Positions 1 to 11,783 are shown, counted from the stretch's first letter. The stretch: DNA of 64,000 nt from Phymorhynchus buccinoides (GCA_017654935.2 CM065691.1:23952115-24016114), one strand, 5' to 3'. Notes: generated from the sequence alone by a model not told the origin. Made by a program: numbers and translations.

Positions 1-470
1 AAACCCAGACAAATGCATGCATGTGCATGCACACACACACACACACAAATGCATACTCTGACACACAAGCCCATCCAGCAGTCATGTCCCGATGCATCGG
101 CCGATTAACATAGATTTTGACCGGAAGTGTTACCTCTTGTCAGGACATTTGTCCGATTGAAATTCAACACTGGCGGACTTTGACCGACTGATTTACGTAA
201 CTTGCGAACAATGCAACTTCATTTTCACATATATATATATATATATCGGCTCTCAATCGCAAAGCAGTCCGTAGCAACATTTTTTTTTACGGAATACACA
301 CGTTCTAGGCATAACTTAAAGTAAGCGAAGGCTGAAGAGCTTATTGGCCTTTTCCAGGAATTTTGACAAAGGGGACAACTCATGTCTTTAGCGATTTGCA
401 GACGATCAACACACGTTTTGCTTCTGCTGTTAATTCAATCATTGTTAATAAAAGAAATAATACTGGAAAA

Positions 471-745
471 ATGAAAATGCCACCCAAAAAGAAGCCTCGA
501 CCAGACAAAGGTAAGAAAAGCATAGGCTCGTTTTTCGTTAGGCCTTCTGCAAATATGCTTTCTGATCAAGCTGAGGATGACAATGCGAGTGAGAGTAGGC
601 CTTCCACTTTGAGTAGCATAGTACTACCAACGAATGCTGAACAGCCCATCGACATCATTCAAACAAGAAACCTCTGCCGTTACTTAGTTCATTTGTTACA
701 TGGTGAAGAGATAAAGAACACCAGTTTGTTTACCGGTTTCATTTG
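471..745 (+). pseudogene. N-terminal fragment resembling hAT/ZMYM1-like transposases
   Basis: Starts MKMPPKKKPRPDKGKKSIGS, then FFVRPSANML and a Ser/Glu-rich stretch to a stop after 91 codons. A basic start followed by KSIGSFF and an acidic, low-complexity run is typical of the first residues of TTF-finger hAT transposases, but no zinc finger follows. A donor-like AAAG|GTAAGA sits at 508-516, so an intron is also possible. Confidence 0.4.
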
Positions 746-829
746 ATTGTTTCAAGATGCAAAGATAGAACCATTATTTTTAAAAGCTTTATTTTGCAAT
801 GATTGTTTACAGTTTAGTTTTCTTCTTCT

Positions 830-1165
830 TCCCCAGGCCATATGTTCATAATGGGTAAAGCACACATGTGTCCGGTTTTCATTTTTCACTGGTCTCCTCG
901 CTGCATACAGACGACATATTCTGATTTTGGAGGAGCTCAATGGAGAAAACTGATTTGGAAGATTTTGTTGAAAAAAAAGGCAGGAGAATGGGCCAGTAAG
1001 TCAGAAAGATAATAGATGATAGAAAGCAAAGGGAAAAGGCAAGAGTCAAAGAGTGGCAGATTAGAGGAAGTTATAAGCACAGAATTTCCAGAAGGTGGGT
1101 GAACTATTTTATGAAAGACCCCCAGTATCCCCACGGGGAGAGACTCGTGGAGGGGGCGGGTCGTC
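830..1165 (+). repeat. Dispersed repeat family E, copy 1
   Basis: Shares tccggttttcatttttcac, ggcaggagaatgg, agtcagaaagata and cttccagaaggtggg with copies at 10820-11100, 22060-23035, 23150-23335 and 41140-41500. No coding potential. Class unknown; probably a SINE-like or LINE-tail repeat. Confidence 0.75.
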
Positions 1166-1610
1166 CAGCTCCCGTATGGAGGCACGAGGCATCCACCCAC
1201 TGCCCCGTTCTTCTTCCAATTAAGTACCCACAATCAACAGTTTGATTTTTCTTTGTTTTCTGAACTGATTCATGGTGTGATGGCATGATGCATCATACAC
1301 ATTTTTTTCCGAAAATCGTTTATTGGCCTATTGATCTCCAAGGTCCAGAACATTTTGACCTATTGATTTTCTTGCTTCAGGACAGTCTGTCCTATCACTT
1401 TTCCAACCTCAGTGCATCACTGCATCCACTGATCCAGTACATAAAAGTCATACTCATAATACTACATGTGCATTGCACACACGCAAAAAAACAATTCTGG
1501 GACTAGCGGATATATGGGAACAATGCTATTTCATAATAAATTTATCTCATTTTACTCTGTGTAACTAAAGGTGTACACATAAACTCACGCCAATCATATT
1601 ATTTAGGTAT

Positions 1611-1830
1611 TAGGTACTTTATAGTCACAGAGGGGTCTCTATGAAATTCGGGTTGCTCCCACCCGGAGAGCACGTCGCAGCCAGAGGCGCGCCACCCTTT
1701 TTGTGTGTGTGTGTGTGTGTTTTTGTGTTTGACCAAATGACAACTTTTTCGTTGCCACTGGGTTTAACGTATGCTAAGTGCACAGGCACACGGGACCTCG
1801 GTTTATCGTCTCATCCGAACAAAAATTGCC
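1611..1830 (-). mobile_element. tRNA-derived SINE family 1, 3' part
   Basis: Minus strand carries the conserved block TCGGATGAGACGATAAACCG and the tail ...CACAGAGACC(C)CTCTGTGACTATAAAG shared with copies at 18838, 28606, 30930 and 36772. The tRNA head is missing, and a GT tract has expanded inside. Confidence 0.75.
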
Positions 1831-1945
1831 CATTTACGAGTTAACTCGTAAGCACAAACCCATCCTCAAACTGAAGTGTCTACCTTCGTTCTCTTTCACA
1901 AATTGTTTACTTTGGTGGCTTCGGCCTGTTTACCAATATGCAATA

Positions 1946-2104
1946 CAGTGGAACCTCCCTTATAAGACCTTCAAAAATCATCCAAAATGAGGTCTTATAA
2001 GGGAGGTAATTTTAATACTCCAAAGAAGGGCAATGTCTCAGAGAAGTAGGTCTTATATGGGAGGGAGTCTTATAATGGGAGGTCTTATAAGGGAGGTTCC
2101 ACTG
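1946..2104. mobile_element. 159-bp MITE with perfect 25-bp terminal inverted repeats
   Basis: Ends CAGTGGAACCTCCCTTATAA (first 20 of 25 bases) and its exact inverse, flanked by TA on both sides (1944-1945, 2105-2106). CAGT termini with TA duplication are typical of pogo/Tigger and mariner elements. No coding sequence. Confidence 0.85.
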
Positions 2105-2287
2105 TACTTCTTTTCCAATCACATTTAGATTTTAACCATTTTAGACCAAATTTATGTTTAAAAACAAAAATTTGATGAGTAAATTGGATTGATAACCATA
2201 GAAATATAATGAAAAGATGATGTCTGAGTTAAAAAGAAACGTCAAGTAAAAAACAAACAAAGAAACAAACTAGAATGAAAACATACT

Positions 2288-2320
2288 CCTTTGCCGATCT
2301 ACTTTGTAGATCGGCAAAGG
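2288..2320. other. Perfect 15-bp hairpin
   Basis: cctttgccgatctac, loop ttt, then the exact inverse complement. It is isolated in AT-rich sequence; no terminator or gene context. Function unknown. Confidence 0.85.
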
Positions 2321-2637
2321 ACAATCATATTTGAATGGATTGAGGAATATGATAATGATAAAAATAGCAATGCTATCAAGTATTTAGCTCTAATCTCAGT
2401 GAAGTTACAAGTAGAAAGCTCGCCAATCAGTCATTACATAAAAAAAACAAAACATTTCTGTATAACTGCTTTCAGTATAAAAGCTATTTTTAGAATTATA
2501 ATGCATAAATTCTATGAAACTTTGTAGACTTTTAAAACATGTATTTGACAATAAGTTAATAACATTTTAAACTTTTAACGCATTACAGTGAATTACTGAA
2601 GTTTTAAAGTTATAGATATATAATCGTATTTACTCAT

Positions 2638-2838
2638 ACTGTGGCGGTACCATAGCCGATGAGGTTTAACCGAGGCGTGGTTACTGCTACACATATCTGT
2701 ATTGTTAAAAAAATCGGGACTTTACTGGTGTTGCACTGCCTCCAGGCATTGCCTCCAGTATTGTTCCCACCATCTTTGTATTTAAAAATGCCCCACATGG
2801 TCGAAAGACCACAGAGGGCGTAAAATCCTATTTTCATC
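2638..2838 (+). repeat. Dispersed repeat family A, copy 1
   Basis: Contains accatagccgatgaggttta, ttgcactgcctccaggcatt and caccatctttgtattt. Seven copies lie in the window (also 10378, 20970, 24486, 33480, 47800, 53936). Each ends near gaggacgtaaaa or its equivalent. No coding potential. Confidence 0.85.
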
Positions 2839-3282
2839 ATCAGTTTTAAAGTTATAGCAATGTTAAGCGTTATTATAGTTAAATGCTCAGAGCTCTCTTC
2901 ACAGATGGGCCAGGGAAGATAAATGCGGCTACACTGACAGGGTAAAATGTGTGTGTTTTTGTGTGCGTGTGTGTGTGTGCATGTGCATTTTCACCAGCCG
3001 CGAGCGAAGAGAGAGAAGCTGGTAATGTTTTCAGTGAATTCTGTTTGTTTCGGACTATCTATCTGACTCTCTTAGTATCTATCTGACTGTTAGTGTTACC
3101 ACGATAACTTTTAAATGGAAAGACTTAGGATGCTCAGGTTTTGCATTCGGATAGGTACTAAGAATATCTAGGCCAAGTTCAAAAATGAAGGTAATAGGTA
3201 ACTGGGGGTGGGGGTGAGGGTTGGTGTTAAGCTATATTTTCATTGTGAAAGGGATAGGGTTAAGATCAGCCTATGATTGATT

Positions 3283-3309
3283 GGGGGGGGGGGGGGGGGG
3301 GGGGGGGGC
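3283..3309 (+). repeat. Poly-G tract (about 25 G)
   Basis: A run of G broken by one C near 3309. Similar tracts occur at 22490, 31028 and 48518 (G) and at 12940, 40027 and 58798 (C). These can fold as G-quadruplexes and are error-prone in assembly. Confidence 0.9.
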
Positions 3310-4301
3310 GGGGGTGTATAACATACATCTTCTACAGGAAAGGGATAGGGTTAGGATTAGGGGTCACATAACCCAACACAATTACGTGTATGAGAACACA
3401 ATAGCTAAACCATGACACGCATGTGCCAGACCTGTTTACCCTGAAATTGGGATTTGTGTTCAAAATCCAAACTAAGTGTATTTGTCACAAAATAGGAGTA
3501 CTCCGAGAGGAAAGTTTGATAAACAGAAAGCAAACATGCATACATTTGTATAACTATAGAAATACTGTGTCAAAAGTACTATCCATTTTGATTTACAACA
3601 ACAACCACACACATGCACACAGAGCACACCTGTTTCCCAAATCAGGCAACATACAAAAATGATGTCAGATTTGTTTTCACCATATTTTTTTTTCTCCATT
3701 TACCATATTAATCATATTTCTGTCAAATATGTGTACAAAATATGGTAAAATCATATGGGTAAACAGGTTTGATGTGCGTGTGTGCATGCCAGAGACCTGT
3801 CTATTTGGGGAGATAAATCAGGCTGAAAACAAAAGGTGGAAGGGAGGCCGAGGAATGTTGCAAACATCAAGTAGATTAGACAATGCACGCTTGATAGAAA
3901 AGATGATGATATGACCACATAACTGTGTGTGTGTGTCTCTCTCTCTCTGTCTCTCTCTCTTACCCTGCAGCTGAAAACACTGCCTTGTGGCTGGTGATCT
4001 AGCATCTTAACACTCTAGTTTTTATTTTTGTTTTGTTTGTTTGAAATCTAGTGCTAGTTGAGCAGAAACACCAAATGACATGTATAAACAATTTCACTGT
4101 TGACAGTATATTTCCCATCTAGCTTTGTTTCACTTCATCATTCCTTACTTTTCTATGCCTTACCTTCTGTTGAGGTTGTTGGAGCATCATGCTTAAACTA
4201 AAGACTTGGCCACCAGCTATTAAGTAATATGAATAAATTCAGACCATTGTCTCTCTTTCATACTCATCTAATAGTAATCTAATACTCATCTGTGTGTGCA
4301 G

Positions 4302-5976
4302 GGCAGAGGGTTTCACTACAAACGGCCCCATGCTGAAGAGCAAAGCCCACGAACTGGCAGACAGCCAGGGAATCATGAACTGGAGGTGCACTGAGGGCTG
4401 GCTTTACCGCTGGAAGAAAAGGCACGGAATCAACTTCAAGGGACCAGCCAATGACCAGACTTCTACCTCTGTTGAAGAAGAACCCCCAGACTTTGACGTC
4501 TTGGATCGACAAGCGCCTGATGTAGTTGATTTTCAAGAACTAACTCCCATTGAATCTCACAGCTCAGCTTCACAAGCGCCTAATGTGCCGACAACTGAGC
4601 AGTGGCTTGAGGAAGTTCTTTTGCCCACTCTGGAATGGTACGAGCCCAGAAATATTTTCACCCTGGGAGTGTCTGCACTGTTTTGGCGACTGTTGCCCAC
4701 CAACATGCACAACTTCAAGGAACACAAATGCTTCAACGGTGAGAAATCCAAAGAAAGACTGACACTGATGCTTTGCTGCAATATGGATGGCTCAGACAAA
4801 CTGCCGCTGTGTGTGATCGGCAAGTTCAAGAACCCCAAGTGTTTGAGAGGCTTAAAGTCCTTGCCTGTGCAGTACAGGTCAGACCCCAGAGCCTGGCTAA
4901 GTGGCCACGTGTTTGAGGAGTGGCTGCGATGCTTCGACAGCAGAATGGCAGGCCAGGGTAGAAGAGTGCTGCTGTTTGTGGACCACTGTCCCTTACCCCA
5001 CATTCCAGCTCTCAAGGCCACAGGAGTTATGGTGCAGCCAGACAGTTCTGGGAGCTTGCATCCCTGTGATCAGGGCATCTTCGAAAGCCTCAAGGTGCAG
5101 TACCACAAACGGAAGCTGCTCAAGCTGATTGCTCACACCAATGCAGGGACTCGTGCTGCAGACTACCACTTCAGCCTCACCGACGCTGTCTGCGCTTTAA
5201 AATCAGCATGGGACACAGTGTCCCCTTCTCTGATCACAAGCAGTTTCTGCAAAGCGGGCTTCAAAGAGAAGGACACTGCCATGGATGACTTGCCCGGTGA
5301 GCACAAATCTGGTGGTAGTGAAGCGGAAGAAAGTCTCCTGTCCAAGTCCTGTGAGGAGTGGAAAGTCTCACTTCAAGAGTATTTCAGCATTGACAACAGC
5401 TTAGCGATCTCAGGGTGCAGCAGATCAGGGCCTAGCTCTAGCTCGCCAACACAGGCCAGTTGTTCAACGCCGCTCCAACCCGCCATGCAAACGGAGCATT
5501 CCTCTAACAATGAAGACGACTGGGGCCAGCAGGAGGACAAGGTGTCCAGTCAATCAGTGATGCACTGCCTGGACACTATCCAGACCTTCTGCCTGCAGAC
5601 AGACTGCAGCGACGCTGTCATGCGTTCCTTCAACACCTTTGCGCGCTGCCTGGATCAACACCTAGCACGCTCGAGTTACCAGCCCAAAATCACGCAGTTC
5701 TTCGCCAGGCAGACACAGCACAAACAGAAAGAACCAGTGCCAGAAACCTGGGAGGGATCTGGCATGTCCAGAGCAGCATGTGAGATGACAGAAGGGACCA
5801 GAATAGTGAACTGTTCCAGGCAGACAGAGGAGGATGATTTGGTGATGGAATGTGAGGTGAAGAATGAGTGGATGATGCCAGATGGCAAGGACAGTGACGG
5901 CACTCAGAGCGGAGGAAATTATGAGGTCGAAGTGGAAAACGCTGAGGATGGCAGGCTGTACATTGTAAGACAGTGA
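4302..5976 (+). CDS. Tigger/pogo-type transposase ORF, 5' exon missing, first catalytic Asp lost
   Basis: An open frame of 558 codons from a probable acceptor (tgtgtgtgcag at 4291-4301) to TGA. Residue numbers count from a GTG at 4294, which is not a credible start. Residues 6-46 are the second half of a CENP-B/Tc5 helix-turn-helix (GFTTNGPMLKSKAHELA...GWLYRWKKRHGI). Residues 101-280 are a DDE_1 domain: RLTLMLCCNMDGSDKLPLCV, LLFVDHC (D230), HPCDQGIF (D259). The expected NADE block reads TLGV, so the first catalytic Asp is Gly125. The acidic C-terminal third holds QPKITQFF (463-470), a consensus PCNA-interacting box. The first DNA-binding helix is not visible upstream. A dead transposon copy or a domesticated TIGD-like gene are both possible. 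Confidence 0.85.
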
Positions 5977-6032
5977 AGTTCAGTTAGTTGATGGCAGGCT
6001 GTACATTGTAAGACAGTGAAGTTAAGTTAGTC
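5947..6032 (+). repeat. 43-bp tandem duplication across the transposase stop codon
   Basis: gatggcaggctgtacattg and the following bases through the TGA are repeated with a 43-bp offset, the second copy being noncoding. The ORF ends in the first copy. This is a small slippage duplication. Confidence 0.9.
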
Positions 6033-6094
6033 TGAATAAGCCAAGGCAATGAGAGGCGAGTGCAAAAGACTGGAATCAGGATGTAAAAAATAGG

Positions 6095-6925
6095 ATAAAT
6101 AAGGATGATAGTAAGGGGTCAGAATGTAAAAGATAGTAGGAATAAGGAGACATCAACCATAGAAAGCGATCAGAATGTGAAATATAGCATACATAAGATG
6201 ATAGAAAGGGGTCAGAATGTCAAAGATAGGATAAATGAGATGATAGTAAGGGGTCAGAATATAAAAGATAGGATAAATAAGATAGAAAGGGGTCAAAATG
6301 TAAGATAGGATAAATAAGGAGATGATACTGATAGAATGGGGTCAGATTGTAAAAGTTAGGATAAATAAGGAGATGATAGTAAGGGGTAAGAATGTAAAAG
6401 ATAGTAGGAATAAGGAGACATCAACCATAGAAACTAAGAAAGGGATCAGAATGTGACATATAGCATAAATAAGATGATAGAAAGAGGTCAGAATGTGAAA
6501 GATGGCATAAATAAGATAGAAAGAGGTCAGAATGTAATACTAATAGGATGAATAAGGAGGAGATGATAGAAAGAGGTCAGAATGTAAAAGATAGGATAAA
6601 TAAGAGATGATAGAAAGAGGTCAGAATGTAAAAGATAGGAATGAATAAGGAAATGAAAGAAAGAGGTCAGAATGTAAAAGATAGGAATGAATAAGAAGAT
6701 GAAAGAAAGAGGTCAGAATGTAAAAGATAGGAATGAATAAGGAAATGAAAGAAAGAGGTCAGAATGTAAAAGATAGGATGAATAAGGAGATGAAAGAAAG
6801 AGGTCAGAATGTAAAAGATAGGATAAATAAGAGATGATAGAAAGAGGTCAGAATATAAGATAGGATAAATAAGATGAAAGAAAGAGGTCAGAATGTAAAA
6901 GATAGGAATGAATAAGGGAAGCAAG
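6095..6925 (+). repeat. Minisatellite of about 40 bp downstream of the Tigger ORF
   Basis: About 20 imperfect copies of a unit containing aggtcagaatgtaaaagata and gataaataaggaga. Unit length is variable (30-60 bp) and the copies have diverged, so the array is old. The final copies grade into ordinary sequence near 6930. Confidence 0.92.
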
Positions 6926-6929
6926 CAGG

Positions 6930-7238
6930 AGATGACACAAACGAGTCAGAATATTGATGAGAGTGGTTTTTTTTTAGAGACACAGACAACTAGTACTACT
7001 TATGATTTGCTTATTTTTCACAAGGGAGAGTATGCATTGCACGGTTTAACATCTGTAGTGTCCCCTAGTCGGTGTAGTCAGCTCCATGTGTTCATACTCC
7101 ATCACGTTTGTGACTTTACACAGACACTGAGATAGCAGAGAGAAGTACAAGGTCAAGGAAGTGAAATGTTCATAAATAAATTTGTTATTTAATTACTTGT
7201 CATTTGATGAAGAATTCTTCGAGAAAACTGGGATACAA
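6930..7238. other. No recognisable feature
   Basis: Ordinary AT-rich sequence between the minisatellite and the next MITE. The short open frames have no similarity that I recognise. Confidence 0.5.
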
Positions 7239-7240
7239 TA

Positions 7241-7860
7241 CAGTGGAGTTCACTTAATACGAAATTCAGGGGACAAAGGTTTTTTTTGTGTTAACCAGTA
7301 TTTTGTGTCATGAGAGGGGTTTCATCAGTTCAAACAGATTTTTGTGCGTGAACCAATATTTCATGTTATCCAGTTTGGGGTTAACTCACTCGGGACTGGC
7401 CGAATTATTTCCCCTTGTTCTGTGGGGACTGGGCATTTGACTAGGTTCGTAAAATAATCACCAAAACCAAGTTATGAAGAGTTAGGCATCAATATTTTCA
7501 GAAAAGATTAGCAACACCATGCACTAAACGATCGTAAAATATCAGATTCCTTACCTTCGTCGTTTGTCTCCTATTAACGAAAACAGCTAATACATAGAAA
7601 GAAGGAAAATTTCACATTCCGATCTTTGACCCCCCTCTACAACCAAAGCTGAATGTAAACTATGCAATGATTGGTTGATTTCAAGAGAGGCAAGGTCAAA
7701 GAAAACTGAAAGTAGGTTATGACGTCGCACTGGAAAGCTGGTTACACACCAGTAATCAAAACCTCTTGAAAACTCTCCGGGCCATTCGTCCTAAACGGTT
7801 GTGCGAGCCATGAGCCGGATCCGGCTCATTCGTCCTGAGTGAGTTAAGAGTACTCCACTG
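7241..7860. mobile_element. TA-flanked pogo-like MITE with a second element nested inside
   Basis: Ends CAGTGGAGTTCAC and (inverse) CAGTGGAGTACTC with TA on both sides (7239-7240, 7861-7862). The original element is short; most of its length is the inserted element at 7381-7847. Confidence 0.75.
7381..7847. mobile_element. TTAA-flanked MITE nested in the pogo-like element
   Basis: Starts TTAACTCACTCGGGACTGG and ends GTCCTGAGTGAGTTAA. Target site TTAA and inverted ends indicate a piggyBac-type nonautonomous element. Confidence 0.7.
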
Positions 7861-7984
7861 TACTTGTAGATCTACAATTATCAATTATAAACAATAATAA
7901 AACTACATTGACTAATTCAGTTGCTGAACAATTCAACAGTTCTTACCAAACTTATGTACATATTATGTAGCTCTGCTCTAGACA

Positions 7985-8410
7985 TTCCAAGATATTGTCA
8001 GTGAAATTCAAAAACCTCGTATCTCAATTTTGGTAGTTTTGAGAAAAATGAAAAAAACATTTTTTACAAATTAACCGCGTTTACAACATATTATCTATAA
8101 TGAATATGTTGTTCAAGACATTGCGAGTTTAGTCCAGCATTTTGTTAAAATTACTTTTTTCTTCTTCTTTTTTTAATACTTGAAAAGAACGAAGATACGA
8201 GTTTTTTGTCCTTAAAAGAGATCTGAAAGGAGATCTGAATTTGGAACTTACGAATTTTTCTTCCATTTACACAACCTTATTTACTCCAGATAGAAAGTCG
8301 TTAGAGATACAAGCTTTTGGTGGAAGGTGGCGGGAAAAATGAGAGCTGACTATGTTATGTATCTAACTCGAAACCCCCAAAAATCGAGATATATACCCTG
8401 CATTATGTCA
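7985..8410 (+). repeat. Inverted-repeat-ended family D, copy 1
   Basis: Begins attgtcagtgaaattcaaaa with cctcgtatctcaattttgg. The copy at 53070-53450 is in reverse and has the same sequence at both ends, so these are terminal inverted repeats. In this copy the right end is degraded. Confidence 0.7.
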
Positions 8411-8483
8411 TTTTGAGTGAAACTACAAGCAAAGAACATAAAGATGCAACTGATTCAGGTGTTTCTCCATCATGCTTTATTTA

Positions 8484-8931
8484 TGAGCCCTGTAATCCCA
8501 GTACAATAAAATGCAAGTACTGTCCATCATTTTAGATGGGAACAAGGGCTGTGCATTTCTTCTCTCTCTATCAAGTCAAGTCAAAATGATCTTTATTGGG
8601 AATAAAGGGATAAGCTTGACAGCTTTTTTTCATCAGTACTTGTATTTCTATGTTTAATGTTTTTATATTCCACTTCACACACAGTGCCTAAAATACTGAA
8701 TGATCTTGACAAAATGACAAGCCGTATAAACTTACCTCAGTTTCGTTTTTTTTAATTTTAACAAATAATAAATTATAAAAAGACACGGAACGGATCAATG
8801 CTGAATTGTTCCTGAACATGCAAGGATAAACTTCATAATGCCTGTGGTCAAATGTGACCTTGTTCCCATCCAAAATGATGGACAGTACCGGTACTTGCAT
8901 TTTATTGAACTGGGATTACAGGGCTCATAGC
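8484..8931. repeat. Fold-back repeat with roughly 65-bp arms
   Basis: Left arm 8484-8550 (gagccctgtaatcccagtac ... gatgggaacaagg) is the inverse of 8860-8931. The loop holds the sequence tcaagtcaagtcaaaatgat, also seen at 23622, which looks like a LINE or SINE 3' end inserted later. Confidence 0.7.
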
Positions 8932-9206
8932 AAGTCAAATGTACTCCCATTTAAATAATTTTTGGATGGCATGTCTACATGATTGAATGGATACGATGAC
9001 AACTGGCAAAAATATCTACCATGGCCTCACAGTGACTGAGTGATGCCTGTGATGTTATTTCACATGTCAGTAGCCTATTTTTGCAAGTTTAAGCTTACAG
9101 TTGCCGATGAAGTTAGAACAACGCCTTTCAGTTTCATTACATGAGGATGTTTTGTGTATGTTTATGATTTTGTTTCATATTGAGTTTTTAAAAAGTGTAA
9201 GCAGCA

Positions 9207-9452
9207 TTAACCCTTTTGCCGCCAGCCATTAAACAGCCCAAAAATACCATTAAGCTTAACTGGGTAGAGAAAATAAAATATCTGCAATATTGCGAATTCC
9301 TTTGTGACCCATATAACATTAGGCCTATCCTTACCTCCCAAAATTAAGAAAATAGGGTCTTTGGGTAACAGGTCCTGATTTGATGCCTTTTAGCGACATG
9401 GGTGTTAAATCATTGTGGTGCAAAAATGCGACGTTGGCGGTGAAAGGGTTAA
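9207..9452 (+). mobile_element. TTAA-flanked MITE family P1, copy 1
   Basis: Begins TTAACCCTTTTGCCGCCAGC and ends ATTGGCGGTGAAAGGGTTAA, 246 bp. Four copies in the window (19375, 28822, 50223 reversed). TTAA plus CCCTTT ends suggest mobilisation by a piggyBac-type transposase. Confidence 0.85.
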
Positions 9453-10025
9453 AGAATGCATGCTGTGGGCTCTGTTTTTGTCTGAGTATATATTTACATG
9501 CATCTGGATTGATGAAATAGTTTTATATTTATTCAATAACTCATTGCAAAGATAACATCTGAATTGATAGCGGCAGGCATATTTGTTTTTCTATAATTTG
9601 ACCTATACAGATTTTTATTTGCTTTGAAGTACATCTATTTTTTTGTAATAGAAAATTAGTCAGCCTTAGAAATCAATATATATTATAAAGATTACAGAAC
9701 AATAATAATACTTTTGTGTGTGTGTGTTTGTTTGTGCGTGCCTATTTCCAAGTAAACTGCAATAAACGTTAGAAATGAAAGTAACTAGAATAAATTGAAC
9801 ATTTTTGTTTCGAAGTTTAATTGCTTGCATCTCACTCTTGCCAGGATGATGAGGTTTTTTTTACTCCTAGTTCTAACAGAACAGGAATACATTGTGAATA
9901 TGAACGAGAGCTGTGCGTTTGTCTTTCCACAAGTGTGTGCGTGTCTGTGTGTGACCAAAACATGTTCCACTTCACTGCACCTAAACTACTGAACCAATCT
10001 TCACGAAACTTGGCAGAATGGTTCC

Positions 10026-10251
10026 TTAACCCCTTGACTGCCGCCAACGTATTACGTACTGACCTGATGACATCACTGATGATGACATCAGATGAAGAGG
10101 AATAACCCTGATATGCTGGCTTTTGCTCTAACATAATCAAGAGAGTAATATCCCTGGACCAATTTCTCAGATTGACTATCACTTGTCTTTTTCATGTCAT
10201 GATTTTCCCAATGATGTTTTCTTTACTTTTCTCTGGCAGTCAAGGGGTTAA
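10026..10251 (+). mobile_element. TTAA-flanked MITE family P2, copy 1
   Basis: Begins TTAACCCCTTGACTGCC and ends GGCAGTCAAGGGGTTAA, a perfect inverted pair. Internal atgacatcactgatgatgac. Copies at 34462 and 59890. Confidence 0.88.
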
Positions 10252-10377
10252 GCAGTGAAGTTCTGGCACCTGGTGTCAAATAATGAAATTTAGCAAACGG
10301 CAAACCAAATCAACGTAATCACAGTGAATCAGATTTGAATATTACAAATAAGCTGATTATTTCATGATGAAAATGAT

Positions 10378-10562
10378 GTTTTACGTCCTCTCGGTCATAG
10401 ACATATATGGAACATTTGTAAATACAAAGATGGTGGGAACAATACTGGCTGCAATGCCCGGAGGCAGTGCAACACCAGTAAAGTCCCAAGTTTTTAACAA
10501 TATAGATAGGTGTAGCGGTAACCACGCCTCGGTTAAACCTCATCGGCTATGGTACCGCCACA
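10378..10562 (-). repeat. Dispersed repeat family A, copy 2
   Basis: Reverse-oriented. Contains aatgcccggaggcagtgcaa and ccacgcctcggttaaacctc. Nearly full length compared with copy 1. Confidence 0.88.
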
Positions 10563-10819
10563 TTGCTGGGACCTGAGATGATTATTTTAAGATTACAAAA
10601 ACGCTGATTATTTCATAGATAAATGGATAGATTTAAATCAAGACAGGTGTGCACAGTGAAAAAGTGTCAACTAAAGAGTTTTGTTCTAAAATATTTAAAA
10701 CTTCAGCATGCCATACCAACACAGGACCTTTTTTAACACACACAAAAATAACACAATGACCCAAAAGTAAAAATAATTATCTCCTATGGCTTTAGTAACT
10801 GGGAGTACAGTTTATATTC

Positions 10820-11105
10820 TTCTTCTTCATTCGCTCAGTTTCCTGTCACATGAGCGTAGATGCGTCATGCTGCCGTTATGTGCCTAACTAAGAAATAAGC
10901 CCAGCAAGTCCGGCTTCGGCTGAAGAAATCTTTGTAAGAATTTATAGAAAAAAATTAAAAGGCAGGAGAATGGACCAGTGAAACAGAAAGATAGCATATG
11001 ACAGTAAGCAAAGGGAAAAGGCAGAGTCAAAGAGAATGACAGAATTAGAGGAAGTTACAAGCACAGAACTTCCAGAAGGTGGGGGAACTATTTGTACAAT
11101 GGGGG
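10820..11105 (+). repeat. Dispersed repeat family E, copy 2
   Basis: Shares ggcaggagaatggaccagtg and cttccagaaggtgggggaac with the other family E copies. Its left part is more diverged. Confidence 0.7.
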
Positions 11106-11109
11106 GGGC

Positions 11110-11780
11110 AGTTTATATGACTCTGCCATCATGTTTCTGATTAGATAAGCTTAGGTAATAAGTTTCTTTTGTTGTTGGTTTCTAGTTTAGAACTACTCTC
11201 ACCGTCTCTCTACAAGTTTTGCTTATCACTTTCTTTTTTCTTTTCCGGGTTACACTGGATTTACGGTTTCTGGAGTGTCCCAAAATGTGGCTTCCGGTTA
11301 CTGGGGCATAATTGGGATGTGAAAAAATTCCGGGATCATCAAAACGTCTTGCAGAGCTTGCAAGTTGCAAACGTAAGCACGAGCTTTAACGTAATTTGAC
11401 ATACCCTAAGTGTGTCCTATAAGCCTCCACCCCCATCCACTGACTAAACACAGCCACACAAAACCTGACAAGGGACAAAGAAAAGGGATATGAAAGAATA
11501 ACGAATAAGGCGAGAGAAAAAGTGCTGAAGACACAACCAAGGAATCAACACCAAAAGCAGATGAGGAAACATTGGTGGAAGAAATATTGAAAATCACACA
11601 CAACTCGGCGACACGATACACACACAAATCCAACACAAAGCATGCAACTGAGAAGGCTGGTTACTGGTCCAGTCTAATCTGTCTGATTTAAAGAAGAAAA
11701 AAAGCTATACTAAACTTCACTTAATACATCCAATGAGTATACATAGCTACACCAAACAAGATATTTTTGCTCAACTTTAC
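11110..11780. other. No recognisable feature
   Basis: Unique-looking sequence. Short open frames on both strands lack codon bias or any similarity I can name. Confidence 0.4.
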
Positions 11781-11783
11781 TTT

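Larger units (their letters stand above)
79..1422 (+). mobile_element. Decayed hAT-type element with N-terminal transposase fragment
   Basis: The left end CAGTCATGTCCCGATG and the right end (...CAGTGCATCACTG) resemble the termini of the short repeats at 39441-39657 and 44023-44280. Similar flanks (catcca) adjoin both ends. Inside lies the transposase-like N-terminus at 471-745. A separate repeat has inserted at about 830-1165. No catalytic domain remains. Confidence 0.5.

Noticed and set aside
363..470. Upstream start of the hAT-like fragment
   Set aside because: The frame is open from 363, but the first credible ATG is at 471 and the peptide before it has no similarity.
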